NCBI GenBank assembly: GCA_030268105.1
Contig: BSDZ01000017.1
Location: 434,001-498,000 of the forward strand
DNA from: Volvox africanus
Lineage: Eukaryota > Chlorophyta > Chlorophyceae > Chlamydomonadales > Volvocaceae
Length of the DNA: 64,000 nucleotides
Direction of reading: 5' to 3'
Below are positions 47,498-57,163 of this stretch, piece by piece (positions within the stretch are counted from its first letter, which is position 1; every line of letters starts with the position of its first letter). Below the pieces are notes generated by a model that worked only from the letters and a program-made list of their open reading frames with translations, had not been told where the DNA came from and did no database searches. The position numbers were made by a program, and so were the translations under genes.

Positions 47498-49683
47498 TCC
47501 TGCCTTGGCGGTTTGGCAGGACGTATTGAGAAGTGTGTGCTTATCGTTTTGGTCTGATTTGTTTTCGCTGGGCGATGCTGCGCTATGGCATTCCTCCAGG
47601 ACTTGGGCACGTCGACAGTGGGCGTCGACAATTTTGAGGATTAGCAGGATGTCCGGAGTGCAAAATGCAGAGAGGTGGCCAGAAACATGATGACGACGCC
47701 TGACTTATGAGGACAACGACGGCCTCATGCGGATAGCGTTGTATGCGTGTCTCGACGGTTGAGTATTTTTTAGCGGGTTGCTCTGGAGGAGGATGCACGG
47801 AGTTATCTGGTGGCGCCGTGCCACCTGGGAGGGCATATGACAGATTTACATCTCTTGGATTGAAGTTTTGGTCAAACTGGCGTATATTTGCTGTTCTCCT
47901 ATGCCTAATTTCCGCTGCCTGCAAGGATTTCGCGCAAAGCCGGCAGCATGGGCCCGTCTTTTTGTTACTCCATCAAGGGGGGATATTTAACGCTTTCCAG
48001 CAGCGTGTATGACGGCTTCATTCGTTGTCATTTCCAACAATTGTCACCGTGAAGTCTAGAGCGATTAAGCGCTTGTCTGGACGGCATGCGCAGGGCGGCT
48101 CAATCAGCTGCATCCTGAAACCCACTTGAACACGGACTAGCAGGTTGCGAGCATATTGGTCGTCCATCATGTGTGTCCGGAGCATGAGGCCGCCATAACT
48201 CATCGAGCTCAGGGCTAAAATCTCCATCTCTATGAGTAGTTACCGCTGGTGGTGTGTGTCCTTTGCAGTGCAGCAGCTGGCCTGTTTGCATAATTATACG
48301 AAGGAATTGCTATTCAAGGCTCACGTGAGGCTCACTGGGGATTGTTCTGCCGCTGTCGCGGTCACTGGCGAGTGTTGTTGCGGACTTGCAACATCTTGCA
48401 ATATAGGAGTAAGAACGCAGACATAGAGTGTATGAAGTGATGAGTGATGCCGTTGGCCGAGTTGTGGCAGAATGATCGTTCAGAGATCTTGACTGGTATT
48501 GATGCAAGTACCGCAGACACCGCACCGCCCGGAGACGGGTTGCGCCATTTCGACCTGGTCCCAAGTTGATGCGGGGTTGAGGCCGAGGGGCCCTTAGCTA
48601 CAGCTGTATGCAGTCCGCAGGCTGACGGGCTTGTGTGAGTAGCTGGGAGGGTTTTGGGAATTATGGTTGTTACAGATATATCGCGTTACAAAAGAGTTAG
48701 AGAGGCTGGCGCGCCGACAAAAAAGAAACAAATTGCCCTGCAGCAAAGTCCCGGTGGCAGTTCGACAGCGCACTGCGTCCACAGAGCGGCAGTACCCCTC
48801 TCAGTCAGGCAAGGATAAAGAGGGTTGGTTATGAAGGAGGTGCGTGACGAACCAAAATGACAGCGCAGTGCCAAATCAAAGAAGGGTAGTCGGAAAACAC
48901 TAAGGACCAATGGAGGGGTCGCACGCGGCAGGCAGGTTCAGCTCCGTGCTATAAACGCGCACGCCTCTCGTTCCTCCGCGGATGTGTTGAAGGGGTGGTC
49001 AGATGTGCCCATGTATTTCCACAGATTGCAAGGAGGCCCGCAAAAGGAGCTCAGCTCACGCAGCCCTCCAGTCCATGCCAGAGCGGGAAGTCATTAGAAG
49101 CTACGTGGGCCGTGCCAATGCCACCACTCAAACGCTGTCATAAACCGCATCAGCCCCCTTAGGCTGTTACCGCAGGCAAGATCTCCTGCCAAATCGAGAT
49201 AGCGCCCGGACCGCCACTGAGCCACGCGCATTCTCGTACAGGTGTTGTGCTCGTAACGCCCGGAACAGTCCTACAATGCAGCGGTCAGGCGGAGGGCGGC
49301 AAGTTTAGGGTGATAGGTCCCTCATCCCTCACCTTGCTTCCCGCGGCACCTTCTGCCCCGTCCGCTTGCACTATGCATACAGGTTCGCTGAGGCACGGGA
49401 GAGTTCTGAGGCACCAACTGCTCGCTTACGACTCCCGCCCTTGAGCTCTTGTTCGCATACATCGTTAATCCCACTCTTTATCAAGACAGGACACACGGAG
49501 CTACTAAGGCAAAATACCTCCGCAGGGGCCACAAAGTGCACTAAGGCAGATCGCTGCGTGTGGATGTGCGGGATGTGCTCGCCACAGGCCTCAACACACT
49601 CTCCAACAAGAGGACATGCAGCAAAGCAGTTCCTTCCTGCTCTCCCCAACACCTTCATGACAGGGGGACCGTACGTACCTCAC
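47498..49683. other. TROL 3' flank and unresolved minus-strand coding segments
   Basis: No complete gene. One minus-strand segment looks coding: 48233-48018, ending TGA, with LVRVQVGFRMQLIEPPCACR, preceded by an ACTCATAG acceptor. It could be the last exon of the minus-strand gene that has an exon at 49926-49684, which would make it convergent with TROL, but I could not find the exons between. The rest shows nothing recognisable. Confidence 0.3.
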
Positions 49684-49926
49684 CACAATCTCCTCGTAGT
49701 CCCCCTGGCCATTGCCAGCCGCAAGATCAACATTACTATGATACGGCTTCAATCTCTCCCAAACCACCCCATCATCCAATTCTGATTTCCAGCCCCATGC
49801 CCTTTTCACTTGGACCGTGCTCGCAGAGTCACTGGCTGCGACAGCTGTACCTGAAGGTGGTGGGGTGCGGGGTGAAAGCAAGGAGGTGGGGACGGGCCGC
49901 ACTACAGATTCCGCTTCCACGGCCAT
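49684..49926 (-). CDS. Exon of an unidentified minus-strand gene (partial)
   Basis: Open from an ATG at 49926 (MAVEAESVVRPVP) to a strong donor GTGAGGTAC just after DYEEIV. The last third reads like a folded domain (AWGWKSELDDGVVWERLKPY). It could be the first exon or an inner one. No family recognised. A continuation downstream on the minus strand, down to 48018, is likely. Confidence 0.35.
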
Positions 49927-50495
49927 CTTGTCTTACGCGAGCTGTGCCTACCTCCCCGCCACCACCAGCACCACACCTCCCATAATTAGGAGCTGTCTTC
50001 ATTCATAGACAAATCTTGCCCGTTGCGATAAACCAAGCATGGTCTCACCAATCAACATGCCCTGGAGCCGCAGGGAGTGAGGCAGGTATGGTCGCATGAT
50101 GTGTATGTAGATGACAGGTGTCAGCCTGCGCCAATACCCAGACAAGGGGGCCCGGGCACAAGGAGGAGATTGCCGACACTGCAACGTGACGTGAGCAAGA
50201 CGTAAACCACTCAGGATCATAGCGTATAGAAAGCCCCCAACGCGTGTGGCTACCACTGACATCCTTGGTATCATCATCCGCGCTCAAAGCGGACCACTTC
50301 CAAAGCCAAACAAAACAAAATCTTGTGTGCATGCGCGAACATATAGCCCCGGGTGCAACCGTCGGTCGTGCATGTTTCCGCACTGAAAGTGTGCCGTCTG
50401 CGAGTCCCAATCCAGAGCAGCCGGCAGTCGCGGGACAGATCCAGACTCAGAACTGGCGCGGGGTACCCAACATGTGTCTCATGCCGCGCCCTCCT

Positions 50496-50610
50496 GTGGT
50501 GGTGGTGGCGGTGGTGGCGGCGGTGGTGGCGGTGGTGGTGGTGGCAATCGTGGTGGCGGTGGCTGATGTTGTGGCGGTGGTGGTGGCGGTGGTGGCGGTG
50601 GCGGCGGTGT
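50496..50610. repeat. (GGT/GGC)n trinucleotide-type low-complexity tract
   Basis: About 115 bases of GGTGGT/GGCGGT repeats. It directly follows, on the minus strand, the end of the decayed integrase. Valine- or histidine-rich frames through it are artefacts. Confidence 0.9.
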
Positions 50611-51284
50611 CCAGCAAAGTTGTGGAGTACATCACCTAGGACACGGTTCACCCACTCTGTCTGCCCATCAAATGAGATGCCCATTGGGAGTGGTAGGTGA
50701 TGGACAGGTTAACGCGCATTCCTACCAAACTCCCCAGGGGGGCCCAAAAATTATTTGTAAATTTTGTGCCACGATTAGGTACCACGGACTTGGGGACACC
50801 ATGCAAACGTACCACGTTATCAAAGAACAGACAGGCCGTTTAAATTGCTCATCTGTACAGGATGATACCGTGGGGACCAAGTGGAACATCTTAGTAAAGC
50901 TGTAGTAGTTAAGAGCTGCAAAGGCCTCTTGAGATGCTGACAGGGTGCTTCTGCACCTTGATATTGTGCTGGTGTGTGGGCCATACATGTACGACTACTT
51001 CATTAGCAGTCGAGGACCAGCATGGCGTCGTATCCTCCCCCACTTTCGGGCAACACAACAATGAAGTCAATTAAGACGCTTTCCAGAGGGGGTGTCAGGG
51101 ACAGAAAAGGTTTGCAGATGTCCATGCAGTTTGCCAGATCGGACTTTGTTGTGCTGGCACTGGTCACAAGAGAGGATGTAATGTTCAGCATCCTTAGCCA
51201 TAAGAGGCTACCAGAATTGGCGACGTAAGAGCTCCATAGCCACGTGCAGCTGGGGTACCCGCGCGCTGAGCCGACCCACGTCAA
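50600..51284 (-). pseudogene. Decayed Ty3/gypsy retrotransposon integrase
   Basis: Read on the minus strand, broken frames follow the order of a gypsy integrase. First the end of the zinc-binding part and the start of the catalytic core (LANCMDICKPF, then SVLIDFIVVLPESGGGYDAM, 51284-51003). Next KMFHLVPTVSSCTDEQF (about 50912). Then VVPNRGTKFTNNFW (about 50790), where the second catalytic Asp is replaced by Asn. Last DGQTEWVNRVLGDVLHNF (about 50668-50610), containing the catalytic Glu. At least two frameshifts and stops separate these blocks, so the copy is dead. No LTRs or reverse transcriptase were found nearby. Confidence 0.85.
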
Positions 51285-52889
51285 CCAGGTCCTCAGGACT
51301 GTTTCTGTTGTTCATGTGCAACTGTGGCTGCAGGGTGAGCCGGCATCAGAGCAGTTCGCTAACGTCGGGGTTAGCATCGCTCTTGGGACTGGGGCAGTCC
51401 ATACGGTGCATGAATACGGTCCACTCGCAGAGCGTCCATTGTTGTCCTGGCTGCCGTCATGGGCAGGGGGCTCATGAGGTAACAGCGGCGCCGGGGTTGA
51501 GGTGGCGGACCCTACTGGCTGTAAAGGTAGTGGTGATGGTGGCCATGGTGGTAGGGATACCGGCAGCAGGGGCTGTCCTGCCGCCGCTGCCATGTCAGGT
51601 GACTCAGCAGACCATTGGAGCTCCGTAACGGTAATTGGGCTCCAGGGATAATAGCGGCTGTGGCAGTGGTGGCCCAAGGGGGTGGCGCACGGGGCCGTCA
51701 AGGGAACATGACAGGAGCTCACCATGTAATGCGCCATCATTAGGTAAGGCAATCTGGGGTTGACCCTTCAGAGTAGATCCATAAGCCTGGCTCCTTTACC
51801 AAGTGCCCTTGTCAAGTGCATATGATGGCGTGGCAATTCACGGGAATAGACGGAACGTTTTGCTGAAGGAGTTTGTAGGATAGTTCGGATAGCTGCACTT
51901 TCTTGCGAGTGGTGGTTGACCGTTGATGGAACCATCGTACATTATCCGATCGCTTCCTTGCTATCTAAGCGTAAACACTTCCTCTAGGAAGCGCTTCGCC
52001 TGGTCAATAAGCAATATAACTCTAAATGTGGCTGCAGTACATCGTTACACATAACAGTTGCCAATAGTGTGTTCCAGCCCAGGCCGACATAATACTATCA
52101 ACGAAGGCTCTAGCCAGGCCTGATCAACCTGGTTAGCAGTTTATAGGTTCCCCAAGGGAACAGCATAGGAGGAACTTGGTGCGCATAAGGCGTAACGCCC
52201 CACCTCCAAGGCGCTAGGAAGGAGCGTGGTCTCGCCTCTTGGCCGGGTTATGGGACCAGCATTGGATATACTTGCCCGAGATGTAGTTCAACGGCTGCAG
52301 CGCATCCCAATCACCAAACCCAAGCCAAGCTATCACGTGCTTGCGTGGACAAGTTCTCTCTGGGGACGCCCCCTTGCCCCACGGGTGACACGGAGCGCCG
52401 ATTCGTAGGGCGGCAGGCCAATTCGATTGCAGCTGAGGCACGACTGGCGGCCGGCGTGAGGCGCTCTTCTGGTGGCCAGCCCGGTTCTGGGGGGTTGCCC
52501 TCCTTCGGACATTATGCTGCTGGGAGCCAGGCATCCAGTGCCCGCCTATTGGCCGGGAGCTTGTGGGGCATTGGTGTCCTCCCGCGGGTGCCCCTCTCCC
52601 CCGGCACGCTTACATCGCTGTCACCCTGCGATTGGCGATTGGCGGGCTGTGTTCGGTGAGGAGGCGGAACATCTTTTGGGTGATGGCTCTGCCTCACCAC
52701 AGGATCAGGTCTCCGCCTGTAAGGTGCTTCAGGCCCGTTTCCCACCACTGATGATGAGGAGCCTCGGGCAGGGGGAGGCACGGATGCCCCCGTGCAGCCG
52801 AACGTCAGCACTGAGGTAGGAGCTAGCGGGATCCCCCGCTGTCATAACGGACTCATCACCTGACCTTGGCGGTGCTGTTTATACTGGTT
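51285..52889. other. Host-type DNA between integrase relic and bacterial insert
   Basis: GC-rich sequence with several overlapping open frames rich in Pro, Arg and Ser on both strands and no clear domain. It is probably further retroelement debris upstream of the integrase, but I could not identify reverse transcriptase, RNase H or protease motifs. Confidence 0.35.
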
Positions 52890-52892
52890 TAG

Positions 52893-53243
52893 CTATATTA
52901 TCTAAGCCAGGCAATAGATAACCTGATTATCAATAGTATCAATTACGCCAAAAGCGGGACTATTGCTATTAATCTTAAAAGGGATAATGAGAAGGAAGGG
53001 ATAATCTTTAGCATTAGCGACGAGGGAATAGGGATTCCGCCTGATGAGCTCGATGAAGTATTTGAGGAGTTTACGGTTAGTTCTAGAACCCAAAATTTTG
53101 CTGGGGGAAGAGGGGTAGGACTTGCGGTGTGTAAAAAAGTTATTGAAGTACATGGCGGGAAGATCAAAGCCGAAAGTAAAAAGATAGGTACTACGATCTG
53201 GTTTACCTTGCCTAAAGTAATTAAAGCCGCTAAGGGATTTTAA
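52893..53243 (+). pseudogene. Sensor histidine kinase, C-terminal ATPase domain fragment
   Basis: In frame after a TAG at 52890-52892 and ending at TAA 53241-53243. The piece is the HATPase_c domain of a two-component sensor kinase: N box DNLIINSINYAK, G1 box DEGIGIP, G2 box GGRGVGLAV, then the usual VIEVHGGKIKAES and WFTLP end. The whole sensor part and the phosphoacceptor His domain are missing, so it is cut at its 5' side right at the boundary with algal DNA. The natural stop codon seems intact. It cannot be functional. Confidence 0.88.
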
Positions 53244-53367
53244 CTATTAAGTATTAAAACTACTTAAAAAATAAGTTTTGAGGGAGAGTGTAAGCAATCT
53301 TACAGGTTTCTCCTAAAGAAGCTGTATTTGATAATTATTAAAGATACTTAACCTGGAAACGATATTT

Positions 53368-55139
53368 TTATGACCTTCTTGCTAAATGCCAATAATCGTC
53401 GTAGTTCATTAAATTGGGTTCTATAGAATACTGGCCGGTTGTAATATAGTGGGTAAGTAAATTTATTAGCCCTTGTTTGTGTTTTTGGATATCTTCTTTG
53501 CTAATTGGTATCTCAGCTAAAGAAATATAGGGGCTTTTACTATTAATCTTAACATAAACCAAACTTTCTGCCTCTAAACTCCCTAGTTTGCCAAAACCTC
53601 CTTCAAGTAGTATAATAGATTCAATAATTAACTGAGGGCTAAGCCCTAAAAAAACATCTTTTTTGGTTGGAAGAGCACCAGTTTTATAATCCATTATAAT
53701 TGCTTTATTCTCTTTATTTATCTCTATACGGTCAGCTATTGCGACAATTTTTATTTTTTTACCGGCAATATTGACTGTCAGTTCCCCCCGAGCTTCTGCA
53801 ATAACCTGTTGTAAATTTTGCCGCCTCGTATGATCAAATAGGATAAAATCTTTGGCTATTGCTTCAAGCTTGGTTTGCCAAAAATTTGTTGTTTGTTTTG
53901 GGAATATGCTTGCCGAGAGTAATTCTTTAGCATAATTTTTAAACCTCTCGAAGGCAATTAATGGATCAGATGTATAATTTTTTGTGTATATTTCAACGAC
54001 TTTATGAAAGAAATTTCCAAATTCTGATAATCCCGGTGTTTCTTCTATTTCCTGCTCACTTTTTAAATTGAGAATTTTTTTAGCATAGAAATTATATGGA
54101 GCTCGAATTAAAGTTTCTATATCAGTAGCCGATATTTGCTCAGGAAAGTTTTCGGCAAGAACGTACTCTGCAGATTGCTTGTTAAAGTTAGTAATTGTAA
54201 AATCTGTGGAGATAAAACTCTGATTAAGATTTTCTTTTAATATATGTTTCAGGGTTAACAAGAAAGGAGATGGCATAGATGCAGAAGAATTGCCAGTGTT
54301 AATCGACCTAGTAATTAGAACATTTTCATTATGTAAATTTAAATAAAAATCATACATCGAATTCCCAAATCTTGCAGTCCAAGAATCAAGTCCTATTTGT
54401 TCAATCATTTGCTTATTTAACCAGGGACTAACAATTTGTAGTGAGGGGTATGAATTTAAAACAAAATTTGTATGTATTATTAAATCGTAACTTATAAGTG
54501 TTGCTTCGTTAGGAGAGCAGATAATTATGGATCTATTGTTTGGGTCATTATAAATACGACCACCTGAAATTAGTTCTTTAAGGATATCCGGAAAAATTTC
54601 TGGCTCAGGAACTTCGATACTCTTTGTAATTTGTATAATTTCTGTAAAAACATTTATAATTTTATTATTATAAAACCCTTGCCATAAATTGGGATATATT
54701 ATTTTTACTGCTTCAATAGTTTCGATAAGAAAAGTACTAAAATTATGGCCTTTAAATTTCTGGCGGAACACTTTACAAATATTGTATAATTTACCTATTT
54801 CTCTTTGATCAGTAAAATTATCGTCAATTATTTGTGTTATATCATTAATATTTTGAGTAAATCTATTATGCTTGGCAATTAACTGTTTTAATTTTTTTGT
54901 TTCATCACAGATTATCAAAGGATGCAAAATTAGGCTTATAAAATCCGGTAAAAAGAATTCTTGGCAAATATTTTTAGCTATTTCTAGCACCAGCCCAGTT
55001 AATGGTAGATTTAAAATGTTTTCTCCAAGCAAATCAGAAAAATTTAGCCCGTATTTATCAAATTTAGCAATAAAATAATTTTTTATTTTATTGTCAGAAA
55101 TCAGGACTGCAATTTTACCATCAGGGTTTCCTAATAATG
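53368..55139 (-). pseudogene. addB: AddB-type double-strand break repair nuclease, 5'-truncated
   Basis: One open frame on the minus strand of about 590 codons, ending YDDYWHLARRS at 53368. AddB forms with AddA the helicase-nuclease that processes double-strand breaks in alphaproteobacteria. The C-terminal PD-(D/E)XK nuclease is present: IADRIEINKENKAIIMDYKTG has the Asp and the D-Y-K triad part, with downstream QLIIES. The N-terminal helicase-like half begins abruptly: GKIAVLISDN is the 'lethal' start of strand 1 of an inner Walker-like region of AddB, and its upstream part and start codon are absent. The frame runs directly into the truncated MnmA at about 55135. The first ATG (55032) is internal and not a true start. 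Confidence 0.85.
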
Positions 55140-55811
55140 TTTCACGAACTTACCTGGCTTTTGAGTCGACGGACGCATTCTAGTTACGATCTCACGATAG
55201 TCCCCCCCTAACACAAAACAAATATCCTGGCTATCTGGCTTATCTGCGACTTCCAGACCATATTTTAATGCTAATTTTCTTGTTTCTTCCTTACTATATT
55301 TACCCAGTGGAAATTCAAGAAAATCCAGCTGCTCGTTAGTGGTAAAGAATAAAAAGTAACTCTGGTCTTTATAAGGATCTAAACCTCTGTGAAGCTCTGA
55401 AGTGTTATGGTTAGTAATTTTTTGCACATAGTGGCCAGTAGCAAGAGCATCTCCGCCAAGTTCTTTTGCAAATTTTAACAAATCTTTAAATTTGACGGAC
55501 TGATTACAGCGTACGCAAGGTGAAGGGGTTTCACCTCTGGCATAACTATCAACAAAATCATCAATAACTTTTTGCCGAAACAGGTTTTCATAATTTAGGA
55601 CATAATGAGGTATACCAATCCTATCTGCAACCATTTTGGCGTCATAAATATCTTGACCTGCACAGCATGCTCCCTTTTTTTGTAGTACAGCCCCGTGATC
55701 ATATAACTGTAAAGTAATACCTATAACTTTATGTCCTTGCTCATGCATCATTGCTGCTACTACAGAGCTATCCACTCCTCCTGACATTGCTACAACAATA
55801 GTTTTAGGCAT
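55131..55811 (-). pseudogene. mnmA: tRNA 2-thiouridylase MnmA, 3'-truncated
   Basis: MnmA thiolates U34 of Lys, Glu and Gln tRNAs. The start [20 protein letters not shown] at 55811 contains the PP-loop SGGVDSS; the catalytic cysteine motif [12 protein letters not shown] and the GHYV and KDQSYFLF motifs follow, then [11 protein letters not shown]. At about residue 222, after [11 protein letters not shown], similarity ends, where the normal protein (about 360-370 aa) would continue with the GQRRGLG region and the second catalytic Cys. The reading frame stops a few codons later inside AddB sequence. An upstream in-frame ATG at 55871 gives 20 extra residues of no family likeness, so 55811 is the start. 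Confidence 0.93.
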
Positions 55812-56120
55812 AATAAACCTGTTTTTTTTCCTCAAGGACCGGGGTTTTCCAAGGATGAAATAACAATCCAACTATCAGGTAGTAATCTTGAAATAGCCGC
55901 AAGACATGTAAGCCAAGATAATGAGGGTAATAAAGTGTACTAGTCAAGATTTGATCTTGACATACACCATAACTAGCCTTCAATATTGTCGTTCAAATTT
56001 TGATTTTTTTGTTCAGCTAAGTATTCAAGATATAAGCGCAAAGGTTAAGAATATTGTAATCTTGATTAGAGTTATAAAACGTAAATAATATAGACTTAAG
56101 CGCCTTTTTATAAGGAAAAT
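55812..56120. other. AT-rich bacterial intergenic region
   Basis: Between the divergent mnmA and potD fragments. No gene. The stretch just before potD has TAAGGAAAATATG, where AAGGA at 56112-56116 is a Shine-Dalgarno-like sequence five bases before the ATG at 56121, so this part derives from a true bacterial upstream region. Confidence 0.55.
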
Positions 56121-56378
56121 ATGAAAAAATATATTACGTTATTTTTTTTAGTTTTTGGAATTCACCTTACCGCTTCAGCTAATGAAATTAATGTATATGT
56201 TTGGACAGAATATATACCAGATAACATAATTGAAAAATTTACCGAAGAGACGGGGATAAAAGTGAATCTTTCTACTTACGATAATAATGAGAGCCTATAT
56301 GCGAAAGTAAAATTATTACATAATTCTAATTCCGGATATGATTTAGTGATGCCTTCTACCTATTTTGTCAGCAAAATG
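56121..56378 (+). pseudogene. potD: Spermidine/putrescine-binding protein PotD, N-terminal fragment
   Basis: About 86 codons. A signal peptide (MKKYITLFFLVFGIHLTASA) is followed by the mature start NEINVYVWTEYIPDNII, the standard PotD opening, and FTEETGIKVNLSTYDNNESL and GYDLVMPSTYFVSKM. PotD is the periplasmic component of a polyamine ABC transporter of about 340 residues; three quarters are missing. After VSKM the frame switches without a stop into a different protein (RelA/SpoT piece). A Shine-Dalgarno-like AAGGA lies five bases upstream of the ATG. Confidence 0.9.
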
Positions 56379-56534
56379 AGGCCTGATGGGACGAAGTTAA
56401 GTGTAGAGGAAATAATTACCAATGCTTATCAAATGCAAGATGAAGAAGTGTTATTAATTAAATTAATGGATAGAACCCATAACATAAGTACCTTGAATTT
56501 TATGTCAGTAGAAAAACAGAAACTACAGATGTGA
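56379..56534 (+). pseudogene. RelA/SpoT (ppGpp hydrolase-type) fragment fused in frame to PotD
   Basis: About 51 codons continuing the PotD frame. DEEVLLIKLMDRTHNISTL matches the HD-domain region of RelA/SpoT enzymes (typical form EVLLIKLADRLHNMRTL), with the Asp of the helix that binds the metal, followed by SVEKQK (usual SPEKQ). Rickettsiaceae genomes often carry several broken spoT genes, so the donor copy may itself have been a fragment. The piece is cut at 56534, where algal DNA resumes; the TGA comes from the junction. Confidence 0.8.
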
Positions 56535-56873
56535 GACGGCCGCCCTGCCTCGCACGCTCCCAGGGCAGCGGGCATGGACAACCTTCTTGGTGATCTTGGT
56601 GGCACGGGTCGTGGTGTTTCCTCTTGGCTGCGCGACCCTCCGAGACCCCTGGTGGGAGCGTGTGTCTGAGAGCATCACACCCACAGAGTACCTCTCAGGG
56701 GTAAAGGTGGGCTCAGATCAAAGATGGGGTTAAGGGGGTAGAAATGGAGGGGACCGTGGGGGTGGCTGTGGCGGGCAGTGCCAGGGGGTCCAGGCGGGAC
56801 ACACCCAACACCCAACACAATCCCCTGCGCGCGCCGCCTGCGTCTCAGCCGCATGTGCAGCAGGCGGCGCTGT

Positions 56874-57163
56874 TAGCTGCTGTAGGAGTGTTGCTTTGAT
56901 TTGTGAACCACGGGTTGGCACCAACGTCCTGCTGCGGATTCAATCTGTTCAAGGACCAAAGGCAACAATGCCCTCATAGCTTGACGTACAAATGGCAACT
57001 GTTTAGCTATTTGATCACAAGTCCTAGGCATAGTCCCCTCCGAATCACCCTGACCCCTATTTGTCTTCGGAGTTAAAGCGGGCAGCAAAGGACAGTCCCG
57101 AGTGGGATGGTCCGAAGCACATCGCTGGCACATCCCCTTCCGCCTCCAACACTCATGCTCGGA
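56874..57163 (-). pseudogene. Gag-like zinc-knuckle fragment of a retrotransposon
   Basis: A minus-strand frame holds ECWRRKGMCQRCASDH and then PTRDC: a CX2CX3HX4C knuckle close to the CCHC form of Ty3/gypsy Gag proteins, preceded by the basic stretch usual there. The frame ends soon after. It has the same orientation as the integrase relic at 50.6-51.3 kb, so the two may come from one element, with the bacterial insert between them. Short, and no other Gag sequence was recognised. Confidence 0.5.

Larger units (their letters stand above)
52890..56535. other. Bacterial (Rickettsiales-type) DNA insert, mosaic of gene fragments
   Basis: At about 52890 the composition changes abruptly from GC-rich to strongly AT-rich, and at about 56535 it changes back. 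Everything recognisable inside is bacterial, without introns, and uses A/T-ending codons: sensor kinase, AddB, MnmA, PotD and RelA/SpoT fragments. Each gene is truncated at an edge or at an internal junction, and pieces from unrelated operons are joined directly. This is the structure expected of endosymbiont or organelle-derived DNA patched into a nuclear chromosome by end joining. Rickettsiaceae endosymbionts are known in volvocine algae and all five genes occur in that family. No bacterial transposase or phage gene is present. An assembly chimera is the main alternative. Confidence 0.85.

Noticed and set aside
46801..47631. 276-codon open frame on the minus strand
   Set aside because: It is the antisense of the Ala/Pro-rich last exon of the TROL-like gene; GC-rich repeats keep the opposite frame open. 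No domain and no splice support.
50244..50639. 131-codon plus-strand frame with a long valine-rich end
   Set aside because: The valine run is the (GGT)n repeat read through; the complementary frame gives a histidine run. Both are artefacts of simple sequence.
55811..55871. Upstream MnmA start at 55871
   Set aside because: The 20 extra residues are unlike any MnmA N-terminus, whereas [16 protein letters not shown] is standard.
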